From Hyaloperonospora brassicae (taxonomy: Eukaryota; Oomycota; Peronosporomycetes; Peronosporales; Peronosporaceae): a DNA stretch of 64,000 nt. Where the stretch lies: assembly GCA_947650285.1 (NCBI GenBank), contig CANTFL010000228.1, positions 124,001 through 188,000 on the forward strand, in the 5' to 3' direction. A program made the position numbers and the translations under genes. Shown here one piece after another: positions 12,030 to 22,582 of the stretch (its first letter is position 1; each line of letters opens with the position of its first letter). The notes under the pieces were generated by a model that was given only the letters and a program-made list of their open reading frames with translations, had not been told where the DNA came from and made no database searches.

Positions 12030-12128
12030 ACACTTGTACGACGGATGTCCTTTGCGGCCACACTGCTAGCACGTCAATATCTTCCAGCATCCACGACCGT
12101 GATGTCTCTTCTATCCGCAGTGGGTGCA
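12030..12128 (-). pseudogene. Gag zinc knuckles of element A (two CCHC boxes)
   Basis: Minus-strand reading from 12128 to 12030 gives two linked CCHC boxes. The first is CTHCG, a stop, then a His-rich stretch ending in C. The second follows another stop: QCGRKGHPSYKC, a good C-x2-C-x4-H-x4-C nucleocapsid knuckle whose first Cys is separated by the stop. Such knuckles bind element RNA in the virus-like particle. Two in-frame stops show decay. The site lies between the gag N-terminal piece (13.6 kb) and protease (11.4 kb), fixing the gene order on the minus strand. Confidence 0.7.
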
Positions 12129-13579
12129 CGCAGTATTCATCTGACGCGATCTGCAGTAATTGCACGCTTTATTCATTGTGACGCGATCCGCACCGCCTTC
12201 CAGACGCTTCTCAACCGGATACGCACCCTGATCCCCCAAATTCTTTATGTGATCTAAGGTCGCGGCCACAAACAAATTAAGTATTTATCGTCCCAGTTCG
12301 ATCGGCTAAGGTCTGAATTTTATCCACTGTCTTCGATCTCCACACATAGGGTATTCTCTGCGCGAGCTGGAACTGTCGGCGTTGATGAATAGGAAGGTGT
12401 AGATCGCGCTCGAAATTTGTTCAAAACTGTAGATGATTAAATCTGTCTGTTCTACAAACGCTAGTTAGCGCGTAACGTCTCTTCCATCTCATCTGCGTCT
12501 TTAAACCGTAGCAATGTCAATTGTCTGGCCAGATCGCGACCGTCAAGCGTGCTGATGAAGTGTACGACATGTTCTCGTCGCAAATCCCGCAATCCGTTTC
12601 GAATGCGTATCTTTCGATCTTATCGCCGCGACATTCAGACGATACATATATTCCGATGGCATTTCCTCTACTTAATTCCTCGCATGGTAATATTGTATAT
12701 TCATCGACATACTATTGCTCCCATATTGTACGAGAAAAATTCCAAGAAGGTCATTCCATGAGCGACAAGCAGATCGGACCAGTTAAGTATACTAGTTCCA
12801 TGCGGGGCCTGTGATTGAAATCCTCCGAACACTAGGAACTTCTCTTTATCTGTGTCTTCGTCCTGTAGGAACGCAGACTTGACCTTGCTGATATTAAGAT
12901 TAGGTGATGCGAAGGGTATGTCAAGGACATGCATATGTAGAAGCATGTCTATAATATTCTCCACTTAGTACGGTACAATAGGATACCAGTACGTGCATTT
13001 CGTAAACATGCTGTAGCTCGAGTGGAAATGTGTGGCAGCCATATTCCAGAGGTCACCGGTTGGATACCCGGAAGTGAAAGTTAAACCTTAGGGTCCTGGT
13101 GTTTGGGGTTCACCAGCACTGTCCTGCTGGACAGTGACGTCCCCCATTTTTGTGCTTAGTGGAAAGGGTGTCCACATCAGAGAAACCGTTAAATGGGAAA
13201 GGAACATGGGAAAGGAACGCCAGGATTGACGGGGCAGTTGGAATGAAGAAGTGATTCAGAGATATGAGTAGCAACGGTAGGAACGAGTTACACTCACAGA
13301 ATCATACACTTTTGGTTTGGCTGCTTCGACCAACAAGTGTTCTTCACTTCGACGCTCCGCTACCTTTTAACAGCAGATCCAGCAGTAGCCCGATCTTCCT
13401 CCCTGTCTTTTCAGTTGAATTCCTTCGGATCCGCGATCGCAGGCATCCAAATCCGCGGAGCGCTAAGTTCACCTCCCGGCGCCGTTTACCTAGCCTCTAA
13501 CTGTGTCCGTCTGATCTCGTCTTGCCCCGGAATCGTCAAGATCGTCACCTTCTGAGAAATATGAATCCGATCTGTCTTA

Positions 13580-13783
13580 TCACGATCCGAACGACTCCAA
13601 TTCGACATCTGGAACGTATGCATCCTGCCTTCTCGTGCGTCTCACAGTCTGACTTAAATAAACTACTTGGTGAGCTTGTTCACGTTGTTCTTGCTGAAAA
13701 CGTCTCATGGCAGCTTCGAAATACGTCTGTAGTGGTCCAAGGATGTTTGGAATTGTGTCCTCTCTGGCGGATGCAGCTGCCAA
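13580..13783 (-). pseudogene. N-terminal Gag fragment, element A
   Basis: A 67-residue minus-strand ORF starts MAAASAREDTIPNILGPLQ and continues with a Gln/Arg-rich helix (RRFQQEQREQ). This is the style of Gag N termini in oomycete Gypsy elements and lies at the expected 5' end of element A. It ends at a stop after DVELESFGS. The rest of Gag (12.1-13.5 kb) has no long open frame in this strand. The plus-strand open frames here, including 13707-14111, are probably shadows. Family assignment is by style and position. Confidence 0.5.
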
Positions 13784-15158
13784 GCGCGACTCTTCCTTGA
13801 CCTCACCATGCGATCTCGCAGATGAGTTTCCTTACTTGGGCCCAGAGCCATCCTTTAAATACCGATGGATTCATCTGTTTCGATCTCTGACTGGTCCGAT
13901 GCGTTCTACAATAATCCAGTGTGATATCCTCTCGGGGCATCTGCCATCGCTAGAAACGCTCGATCATCCATCTTTAATTTCCCCATCAACGGGATTAGCC
14001 CGTCATATAGCGATCGACCCGTCTTGTTCACTTTATCTTGGTTACAATCTAGTAGCTTCTTTGCGTAGAACACCCCCGAGACGAATTATGTTTTCAGTAG
14101 CAGCTATATGATTTCGTATATACCTTCCAGCTTGTTCGATGCTATCGCTGTAAATGAGATCGGGCTTTGGACCCTTCTGATCAGCTTGGGCTTCAACATC
14201 TGTAGCACCGGGTCGCTTAACAGCAACGACTTGAGTAACTTCCAATGATATTTCTCCGTCACAAGGTCCCATTGTCACCCTTGCGTTGTCTCCTCTTATT
14301 CCACAAACTCGCCGTCTTATGGACCATATCAATCATGTGGAAAGCTAATAATTTTATGATAAAGAACGAAACAGTGATTCTGGTAAGTTTCATTCGTAGG
14401 CGTAGTGTCCGAACTTGAGACATTCTCGTGTATTTATACCAAAATGGACTTAAATCTTGATCGCTGTTTTTTGTCATAATGTAAAACCAAAATCGGAAAG
14501 TGTCACGTTATCAAGTCTAAATTAAGCGAAATTCATGATTATGTCTACCATCGGGCCTGTACCGGGGTTACACGTCGGTTGGCAACGGACAAAACATGTG
14601 TGTTTTGCACTAGAGATTAAAACCCATTAATTTATATACGAACACCGTACGAGTTGTTAAAGGCTGACCTGTGTCAGCCGCTAACATACGAAATTATTTT
14701 GATGTTATAAATAATATCATTGTTGTCTACGTTAAGTGCGTTTTGTCAACGGTGTTCTTTAAAATAAAAACTAAGAAAGTACAGTTCCCTTTTTGATCTA
14801 ATGAAGACACGTGCCTTCAAAAGGCTTCTTTGACCATTAGAGAGTCAAGTCGTCTTTAGTCACATACTCGTTATGACACTATGCAGTAGATTTAAGTAAT
14901 CGTTTCGGTCCCTTAAACAAGGATCTGGAATTGAAAGCTCATTGACTCGTAAAGCCGTAATTTTTGTAACGAAGGACCTTGCTCGCTGACAGGTAGCCTT
15001 CTTCTGGATGGGAGCTGTACCAGCTCTGCTATAAATGGTAGTAAATTGTAGCCAATTAACGCCTGAGTCTGTATAAATAGATTATATTTGAGAATGGGAC
15101 AATATACTACTCTCTCTGATCCCTAAAATGTCGCGCTTGAGAAACTGAACACGGCTTT
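13784..15158. other. 5' end of element A and flank, no clear LTR
   Basis: Upstream of the Gag start on the minus strand lies an unassigned 96-residue open segment (14332-14042). Past about 14.4 kb the base composition turns AT-rich and element sequence fades. A 5' LTR matching 2833-3702 is not recognisable here. It is either lost or represented by the diverged block at 15914-17390. Confidence 0.3.
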
Positions 15159-15488
15159 GTGCCCAGAGTATGTGTAGTTCCATGTGTCGCAAGGCTCGGA
15201 CGTGTTGAACGCACGTCTCGAGATCTCTATGCATTACTAGACGGCCCTTGTAGATCAGGTCTTAGACTATGTGGTATCGGCTATGCACACACACTCGTGT
15301 ATGTGTCAGACGATGGGGCAAAGCATCAGACAGCCGAGTTCAACATTGTGTTACTCTCCGGGAAAGAAGAAGAGAACCTCTTCCTTTTTATCCGTGCGGT
15401 AGCGATAGCCTATAAGCAGGGCATGACACAGAACGACTGTAAGAAGGTCGCTGTGGAGATCAACAAGCCAGATGGTAGAGCGAGGTAG
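15159..15488 (+). CDS. Hypothetical protein fragment
   Basis: A 109-residue open frame with balanced composition and a C-terminal half rich in Glu and Lys (KEEENLFLF, NDCKKVAVEINK). I do not recognise it. It has no signal peptide or membrane segment and may be a piece of a transposable-element protein. Continuity with the plus-strand segment at about 15729-15881 is possible. Confidence 0.25.
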   Translation: MPRVCVVPCVARLGRVERTSRDLYALLDGPCRSGLRLCGIGYAHTLVYVSDDGAKHQTAEFNIVLLSGKEEENLFLFIRAVAIAYKQGMTQNDCKKVAVEINKPDGRAR

Positions 15489-15728
15489 TGGGCATTTACG
15501 TCAAGTGCTTCCATCGATGACGCCTTCCCCAAAGGTTGATTATTTTAGCGATAGCTAATCCGCGCTTTTTTTGCTTTTCATCAGGCATATCGTGTGTGAT
15601 CACGTTTTGTACCTACGCGTCAGGGCAAACATGAGCTGTCGGACTGCGCCCGAGTGTTCAGATAACGAATAGCCGCTATGCAGAGCAACCCTCTTGCAGA
15701 GGTAGCTCATGTGACGGTATTTCTGTAG

Positions 15729-15881
15729 GGAATTCGTCCTGGTCCTGCCAGAACTGAAGTCCGTCCTATCTACCCCGCTACTTACGAAGAGGATTTTGAT
15801 ATAGCGCACACTTACAAGTATAATCGTCGGAAGCTGGTAGGAATGGATACAACACGAGCTCTACCACAGCAAGCTACATGA
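15729..15881 (+). pseudogene. Plus-strand retroelement-like coding fragment
   Basis: A short plus-strand open segment encodes PIYPATYEEDFDIAHTYKYN and continues to LPQQAT before a stop. The acidic/aromatic pattern resembles the tail of oomycete retroelement proteins lying just inside an LTR, and the next sequence at 15914 has the LTR-like start TGTGGTGGAGTGGTG. The assignment rests on style and position only. Confidence 0.3.
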
Positions 15882-15913
15882 ATACTTGAGCGTCTTCTGG
15901 ACCCGAACCTTAA

Positions 15914-17390
15914 TGTGGTGGAGTGGTGGGTCTTAAAACTGCGTGATGAGCCCCTAAAACACGCGCTGTGTCGTACTGCTAGCTTAGTGGGGTGCTCCGA
16001 TGCCTCTTATAAACCTTGACTCACCTTCTGTACCGGATGGCTGGCGGGTTGCACTCTTCGGTAGACTCTGACGGAGACGGAGATGTGTTATCCTTGTGAA
16101 AGGTAGACCTTAGTTCTCGAGTGGATTTGCCTCATTCTATCGGCCAGTAAATGTCCATTCAATCGACTCAATCGGGACTGAGTTTATAAACAGACTTTCC
16201 AAGTAACCTGTCGCTCTTGGTCTGTTGTTTTGTCACAGGGATGTCAATCTCGTGGAATTTACCGTGCTCTCTGACCAATAGGTTGGATTGACGCTTTCGA
16301 TAGCGGATATTAAGGGGGGTTGATACTCGACGCACCCAAATCCCGAACACCTCCTGGGGTTCTACTTGAACTTAGGCTTGCCACGCAACTGTCCTTAACG
16401 GGGGCCAAAGTGTTTCTCTTCCCCGGAACAGGCGGGCAGGCTCAACAAATTATTTCTTTAGGCACGACGACGACGTGCCAAGCAGATCGCAAATTAAGTA
16501 GTTTTCAATTTTTAATATCCTTAAACTTATCTACTCTATCTTTGCCCGGTGCACTGACTCTTGATGTGACTGGTCAGGGGTAAATGTACCTGAAGAGACA
16601 AAGCCTATCAGAGAGGAACCCAGATATACGGATGCGGAACCGATTATAGCAGTGTGGGACCGAGTATACCAGTGTGGGACCGGGTCTACCAGTGTGGGAC
16701 CGAGTCTCCCAGTGTGGGATTGGGATAGCCACTGATGTGCCGACGTCTACCGATGCGAGATCGGGTCTACCAGTGAGATCTGCGGTCGTCTTCTGTCCGT
16801 ACCTTTTAATCGGTACCTTGGCCTCTATCTTCCCGTCGTTTGGTCCTGCGGGACTATCTCCCATGAAGACTCAACCACTTTCGAGATCCTTATTCTTCGT
16901 ACACCCCTTTTCTTGAGAAAGTCTCCTTGTCTCTTTCACTGTGCCCCCCTCTGGATATATTATTCTTCAAAAGCATTCTAACACGTTAGCCCATTGTTCT
17001 TACTCAGCGGCAAAATGACTTCAGCACAAGCATGGATTCTACACGTAGATCCCGATATTTATTCCTGCTTAGTCTCTCCATTGTAAGACTTTTAAACTTG
17101 TGTCCGTGCATCGATGTCTTCACCCAAGTCCGACCCCCTGCTAACGCAACGGTAACCGCACCCCGCGGTATGTCAGGTAACCCCGTTAGAAAGGGAGGTG
17201 GGATCGGTCGCCCCAAGTCTTTGGTCACTCCATACTGGCCTGGGGATGATCCGATCGCTAAGTCTCCCCTATTATGTGGATTCACGATGCCCCGGGAGCG
17301 GGGACGTCTGCGTCCTAAGATTTTCCATCTCGCCTGGACAGTAGTTTAGTAGTTTTAAGAGTGGCTCGTGATTAGGGGAACGCGACCACA
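15914..17390. repeat. Probable diverged LTR related to the element A family
   Basis: The block starts TGTGGTGGAGTGGTG, identical over 15 bases to the start of the LTR at 17425. It contains a CTCACCTTCTGTACCGG..GCGGGTTGCACTCTTC segment corresponding to the LTR copies, and ends with ACCACA at 17385-17390, giving the same terminal inverted repeat. Internally it differs strongly and includes a 20-bp minisatellite. It may be the 5' LTR of element A diverged beyond recognition, or a solo LTR of a sister family. The right boundary is tentative. Confidence 0.35.
16639..16779 (+). repeat. 20-bp minisatellite, about 7 units
   Basis: Units of 20 bp (consensus ACCGGGTCTACCAGTGTGGG) start at 16639, 16659, 16679 and 16699. 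Three more diverged units begin at 16719, 16740 and 16760. The AGTGTGGGA core recurs exactly every 20 bases at 16651, 16671, 16691 and 16711. It lies inside the probable LTR. Confidence 0.85.
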
Positions 17391-17424
17391 GTGACCCCGT
17401 CGGTGAGCTGCACGATGGCCACTA

Positions 17425-18575
17425 TGTGGTGGAGTGGTGTTCCCTCTTTCGAGGAGTCGATCCCAACTCTCCACTGGAGCCCGGACGACCGACTAACGGA
17501 GGGGGTAATCCGATTCCATGTTCTTGATTGCCTTCCTCACCTTGTGTACCCGTCGGTGAAGCGGGTTGCACTCTTCCAGGTGGACTCGTGTCAATGGAAA
17601 CCTTGACCGTGCTTGCGATGAGGTCGAGGTTCGATCACGGTGTGGAAATGTTCACACCACGATCGAGGTTGGTGTGATCACGTGTAATTCGTCACGCGAT
17701 CACTTGTATGCTTGTGGGGTGCTCGATAGGAGTCACCCTGATCTGTAACAGATCGCCTTGCCCAAATGAAGACCTTGATTCGCGAGCCTTCTGACCACTT
17801 CAGCCGTCTCACGATCTTGAGTCCTCAACCACAAAGGGTTACCTGCCCTCAGTCGCAGTTGGGATGTTGTTTGAGAGATCTTGATCCCTGGCCAAACAAT
17901 CCAAGGAGACCACTTGATTAAAGTATGTAAACCCTTCCTTGACGACGAATGATTAATGATCCACGCGGAGGAGATGTCGACATGTGTATTTTGATGCAAA
18001 TTAAACCCTGTTTATTGCGAATCAATCAAACCTTTCAACCCTATCCCTTTCCCCATGTCTTGGACATCGTTTGCCACATGTCGCTCCCTCTATATGGTAG
18101 CGATCTGGTACTTGCGTGGCCCACACCTGATTTACTTGTCTGATCGCGATCACATACCTGATCACTGATCACGATCCCGATCGCTTCCTGATCGTAATCG
18201 CCTCGCTGATCGCGAATCACATGGTGTGCTTCACACCACCTGATCTCGATTACATACTTGATCGCGGTCACATAAATGATCACTGATCACGCTCTCGATC
18301 ACAAATCATGATCTCGATCGCCTCCTTGATCGCGATTGCCTTGATGATCGCGGTTCCCTTCTTGATCGACTGATCGCCAACGTTACTTTCACCTTATACC
18401 TTGACCCAAGATCGCAGGTTCCAACCTGCCTGATCTGATATCCATTTCGGTCTGACTGTCCAATGGACGCGATCTGACCAGATGTGGGACCGGGCAGCCA
18501 ACCACTTACTGGCTCAAACATTACGGGACTGCGATCAGTTCCTCTACAGCGAATTTTCATAGTCGCTTTACCACA
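17425..18575 (-). repeat. LTR of element D (A family, best termini)
   Basis: This is the best-defined LTR of the family, starting TGTGGTGGAG and ending CTTTACCACA. Internal blocks match 2833-3702 and 54608-55552. It is longer (1151 bp) because of a GATC-rich duplication at 18141-18375. The right flank reads ACTACAACTTCCTCCTCGG; on the minus strand this is a purine-rich GAGGAGGAAG run just outside the LTR, as expected for the polypurine tract next to a 3' LTR. That agrees with minus-strand element D to its right. Confidence 0.75.
18141..18375. repeat. GATC-rich duplicated segment inside LTR
   Basis: The segment TGATCGCGATCACATA..TGATCACTGATCACG occurs at 18141 and again, diverged, at 18259, a period of about 118 bp. 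The whole stretch is saturated with GATC and CGATC. The equivalent region of the LTRs at 2833 (about 3530-3580) and 54608 (about 55314-55432) is also GATC-rich, so this is a family trait with variable copy number. Confidence 0.7.
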
Positions 18576-20282
18576 ACTACAACTTCCTCCTCGGTGAGGT
18601 CCACGGCAGCAAAACCAGCGTCCTCGCCGGCGGGATTCACGGTAAAGACCACATCAACCCATTTAGTGAGTTTTTCGCCGGATTCCCCCACTACGGCGGC
18701 AGCTCTTATGTGCGCGACCACTACGGTCGCTCAAGGTAACCCTCTCATTTTTTATGGGTCTAGTCCCGACAATTTAACCCAGCTTTGCTGGACATGCGAT
18801 CGAATTTGCCCGGGATGAATCGTCGCGTTAGAGATTGCGAGGACGAAAGGAAAACAATTCCACCTCGTGGGGCCAACTGGATCTTCCAGATCGAGCGCCT
18901 CGAGCACCAGATGCACGATCGCCTCCTTCGCATACGTTGGCAACGCGAGCGGCTTTAGCGGGAGAGGGCGTTGGTCGACCACTTGCAGATTGGATTTCGC
19001 GAGTCCCAGTTTGTTATCCTTGCAGCACGGCTAAATGATCAGGACTTTTCATTCGGACCTCTAAGGGTCCTTTCTTGAAGGCGAGGTCGTTGGCCGACAA
19101 TCGCTCCCACCCGGCGTCCACAATCGGCTAACGACCTCTACGAGCGTCACTCTGTGTGATGGCACAATCGCGCAAGTCTTCAAGATCAGCCAAGGGTGGT
19201 CGCTTAGCCTCCTCTAAGCTTTAATCCAGATCCTTCGGTGGAGCTTCGTCTCCAGTTACGCTGACGACAATATGAGACCTCTACAGCTGCGACAGCAAAG
19301 TTGTACAGGAGAATTTGAAGCAGTTGCGGGCTTCCAGACGGCAAACTAACTAGAACTTTGAGGTTCCAGATGCCTCATCCTCAGCCCACTCCACCCCTTT
19401 ATCGACTTCAAAAGTGTGAATTTTCAGATTAAGCGTCTTAACCTCCACGACTTCTGAGATGTCTACCCGTCTTCCTCTTCCAAGAGTACCGCATAGCTTA
19501 CAAGCACACTTTTCACATGCGGTCGACCACATCCACCCGCCTGGCCACATGTTCACCTATTTAGCAGTTGTCGCACCATCTTCCGCCTCTAGTATAAGTA
19601 TGCCGCTGGTTTGGACCCGTACCTTAGGCAAGCGATGTTTGTGTCATATTATTATGACAGTGCATCGACCTCGAGCAGAATGAGTATCCCGATGCTAGTG
19701 GTAAAAACAGGCACGGACCGCTAAATTCTTCACAATCCTGTTTACTGTCGTATCTTCTGGTTTCATGAGCCCGAAGATTTAAATCCTGGCAGGAGTGGCG
19801 CCGTGGTAGGTGGAACTTCCCAACTTGAGGTCCATTGTAAAGATGGTTCCAAATTATTCGGTCGAATGAATTAACGTTAATAAAAGATTTTATAATCCAC
19901 CGAACGGCCACGTCGAGCGAACCTTTGCGTAAAGGTCCCCTCTAATCAATCCAGCGATAACTAGAAGCATGTTGGCCGCCGAGACGTGGGTTGCCGCCCG
20001 AGTCTCGATCCTCCCATTATCGTTTCGACCGGTGGGGCTGGTTTGCCGACTTCATTACAGCCGACGAAAAACTTAGTGAAGGTTAAAGCCAGGAACTTTG
20101 AAAGGGCGACCCACGGTCTATTAATTTACAAAGGGCAATCGCGTGCCAGCGCCTTTCTCGCCTCCGACTCCAACGGCTGCAAAAACCGTCGAGGTCGGGC
20201 GGTCCAAGCGTTGCGTACGGTGGCCAGTTTGATACTTCAGGAAAAAAACAAAGATCTCTACGACCACGATATCTTCATGTAA
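18576..20282 (+). pseudogene. Antisense ORF remnants of element D
   Basis: Between the LTR and the minus-strand chromodomain/integrase, the coding-like strand is plus. The clearest piece is 18815-18958, starting MNRRVRDCEDERK and continuing with an Arg/Glu/Leu-rich helical stretch (FQIERLEHQMHDRLLRIRW). After one stop the same frame remains open to about 19078. Other open pieces are 18594-18818 and 19986-20282. The helical composition resembles the element A antisense region, but I cannot align them by eye. No catalytic motif is seen. Position is the same as in element A. Confidence 0.4.
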
Positions 20283-20763
20283 CCATTCTACCGCCACATT
20301 TCGCGTCCTCGCTCTGCGGTGTTTTTTTCTAGTCGTGAGAAGGATTAGAACCGATCGACCTAATTAAGTCTTCACGGATTTCCGACTTTGCGTTGCCGTA
20401 ACTCACAAAGTATCAACTGTGTTCGAAATCTCATCCTGGCACCTTTGCTCTTAGCATCAAAACCAAGTTTGATCCATCTTATCACGTCTACTTTCCTCAA
20501 AAAAAATTATTTATATAGCTCTTTACTTCGTCTCTTCTTGCCTGTGCTTTCAATCGTCATTTTTGATCTATCTGTTTCTACATCTTATAAGGTCGGGTTC
20601 ACCTTGGCTACAACCGACCTAGGTCCAACATGGGAACGTAAGGATACCCGCAAGGGACTTGGGCTATCTGTAAGGGATCATGTCTTCCATTGAGACATCC
20701 TGTTTAATCACCCAAATACAAACATTTAATTTGTAGAGAACTAGTGTCAACCACCTGTGGACC

Positions 20764-20967
20764 TTAAAATACATTCATAATTCCCGTGGATCTGCTATAC
20801 ATCAAAACAGTTGATCCTTTGCTGCTTGCGTTCAAATTCTCGCAGTAAGGCTCTGAGAGGCAATCCCATAACGCTTCTTCGTATATCTTCCATTTTTCAA
20901 GAACATATCGCTTCTGTCGGCCGTATCTCGTCATGTTAATGGTACTACCCTCGATTATATATTTCAA
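20764..20967 (-). pseudogene. Decayed chromodomain, element D
   Basis: The 67-residue minus-strand open segment contains TRYGRQKRYVLEKWKIYEEA, then LSEPYCENL. This is a degraded version of the Y-L-V-K-W-K-G-Y chromodomain block following an R-Y-G-R segment at the end of oomycete Gypsy pol. Key aromatic positions are partly changed. Its place downstream of integrase matches element A. Confidence 0.5.
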
Positions 20968-21504
20968 ATTCGTATTCTACTTCTTCAAGACCTCGGACAC
21001 AATAAAATATGCAACAAACATTTGTCGAAATTAATCCGATCCGATTAGTCCGCTAATAGCGGGTAGTTTGGGATATCCGGGAAATTATATAAAACGATTT
21101 GTTTTTTGTAGAATCGAAAACAACCTGTACTCCGTATCTCTCGACTGCAGTCGCACCGCGCGGTCTCCCACATGTTTATAGACTAAAGAAAGGTTTATGA
21201 CAAAGATGGGCCAGTTTCATGGCATATTCATCATTCAACCGGTCCAGATAAAGCCACACTATTTTACGGGTTGGATCTTGTGGTCGATAATTCCTTCGTT
21301 GTGTCCTTGCGCTACATCCCGGCTGGCTTCACGTAAAATTCACCATTGTCTGCACCTCGCTCGGTGGTATTAACTCTGATTGTGGTCCCCCTACCTCCGA
21401 CTTCCAGTCCCCCGATGTCTAGCATTTACCACGGGAAAAGCGGCTTGGAGGATAGACTTGACGTCCCGACCGTGGACCAAGGAAAACATATTCTCCTTCC
21501 GAAC

Positions 21505-22032
21505 TCATTCGTGGGAAATATTAATTTTAAACGCCAGCCCTTCTTCATTCTCCTCCCAGTCTTGTTGTACAACGTCAGCTACATACAACTTAATTGACCT
21601 GGTCAGGCTCTGCGCTATCCTCTCAGTCGTGTTATTGGCTTTAGGTCTGTAGGCCATAGTCGATTGTTGATGTTGGCCTACGATACGGTTGAACACACGA
21701 AAAAAGTAAGATATAAATTGCGCTTCGTTACCATGACGAATCGCCCTACTGGCACCGAAACGACGGAACACACACTCCTCGTAACCTCCGGCCACCGTCG
21801 AGGATGTCTGCGACGCTCAATCTTTGACCATCACATACGCAGTAAAAAGTTGACCTAAATAAGCAGGTCTGTGTTTAATTTTGTGTGACTTTGGAAGAGA
21901 CGGAATGTGGCCCATAGCTATAATCTGGAAGAAATTAGTCGCCCCAATCATTCTTAGTACTCTTAAGCTGCGATGTAGGTCCATCTTTTCCGGTCTCGCA
22001 ATCAGTACATGATTCAATCTTTTAGTGCACAC
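21505..22032 (-). pseudogene. Integrase core fragment, element D
   Basis: The minus-strand piece 22032-21817 has FQIIAMGHIPSLPKSHK, where the first catalytic Asp is changed to Gly. The piece 21795-21505 has YEECVFRRFGASRAIRH, YRPKANNTTERIAQSLTR and YVADVVQQDWEE. These are the same blocks as in element A integrase, so the two elements are relatives. The second catalytic Asp (active form R-H-D-R) is Gly-Asn here. RT, protease and gag are missing to the right, where the sequence becomes unrelated AT-rich DNA, so element D is truncated. Confidence 0.8.
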
Positions 22033-22555
22033 TTAGAAACGAAAATTTCCAGGGACCCGGACCCTTTATGGCACCCTCCAAACCCGTACACGAGTGATAA
22101 AGGATGTCGGTCGGTAAACCTTCCGGTACTATTTACCTGACAATTCGATCCAGATCTTCTTTTAAAGCTCTGGAGTTGGGGAAGTATTTCGGTATTCTTA
22201 TTACGCTTATATTCGATATATCCAAAACCATATCATTTCTATTTTAATCGAGATAGTTACTTTCATATCGCTGTCTTTAAACGAAAAGGCAGTGATCAAC
22301 CATGTTAAGCTCTACTCCCAGTTATGTCGCCAGCTTATAATGCTGTTACGGACAGCTTTAGTGGTCCCATATGATGGTCATAAAAGATGAGCACACTACA
22401 TAATACACTTCACGACTTAAAGCGCTATCTCTTTAAACTCCGAATGTTTATGTAATATAAAAGGTAGCCGTTTAAATTATTATCAAACAACTTGTGACGT
22501 TTCCTACACATAGGTCACGTCGGGTAAAGCAATCTCTACATTTCTGTCTTTTTAT

Positions 22556-22582
22556 TATATATATATATATATATATATATAT
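22556..22582. repeat. (TA)n microsatellite
   Basis: A run of about 13 TA dinucleotides interrupted only at its edges. A similar run of about 9 units lies at 26039-26057. Confidence 0.95.

Noticed and set aside
2833..18575. Element A as a complete element bounded by the LTRs at 2833 and 17425
   Set aside because: The LTR at 17425 adjoins element D on its right and has a purine-rich tract on that side, so it is the 3' LTR of D, not the 5' LTR of A.
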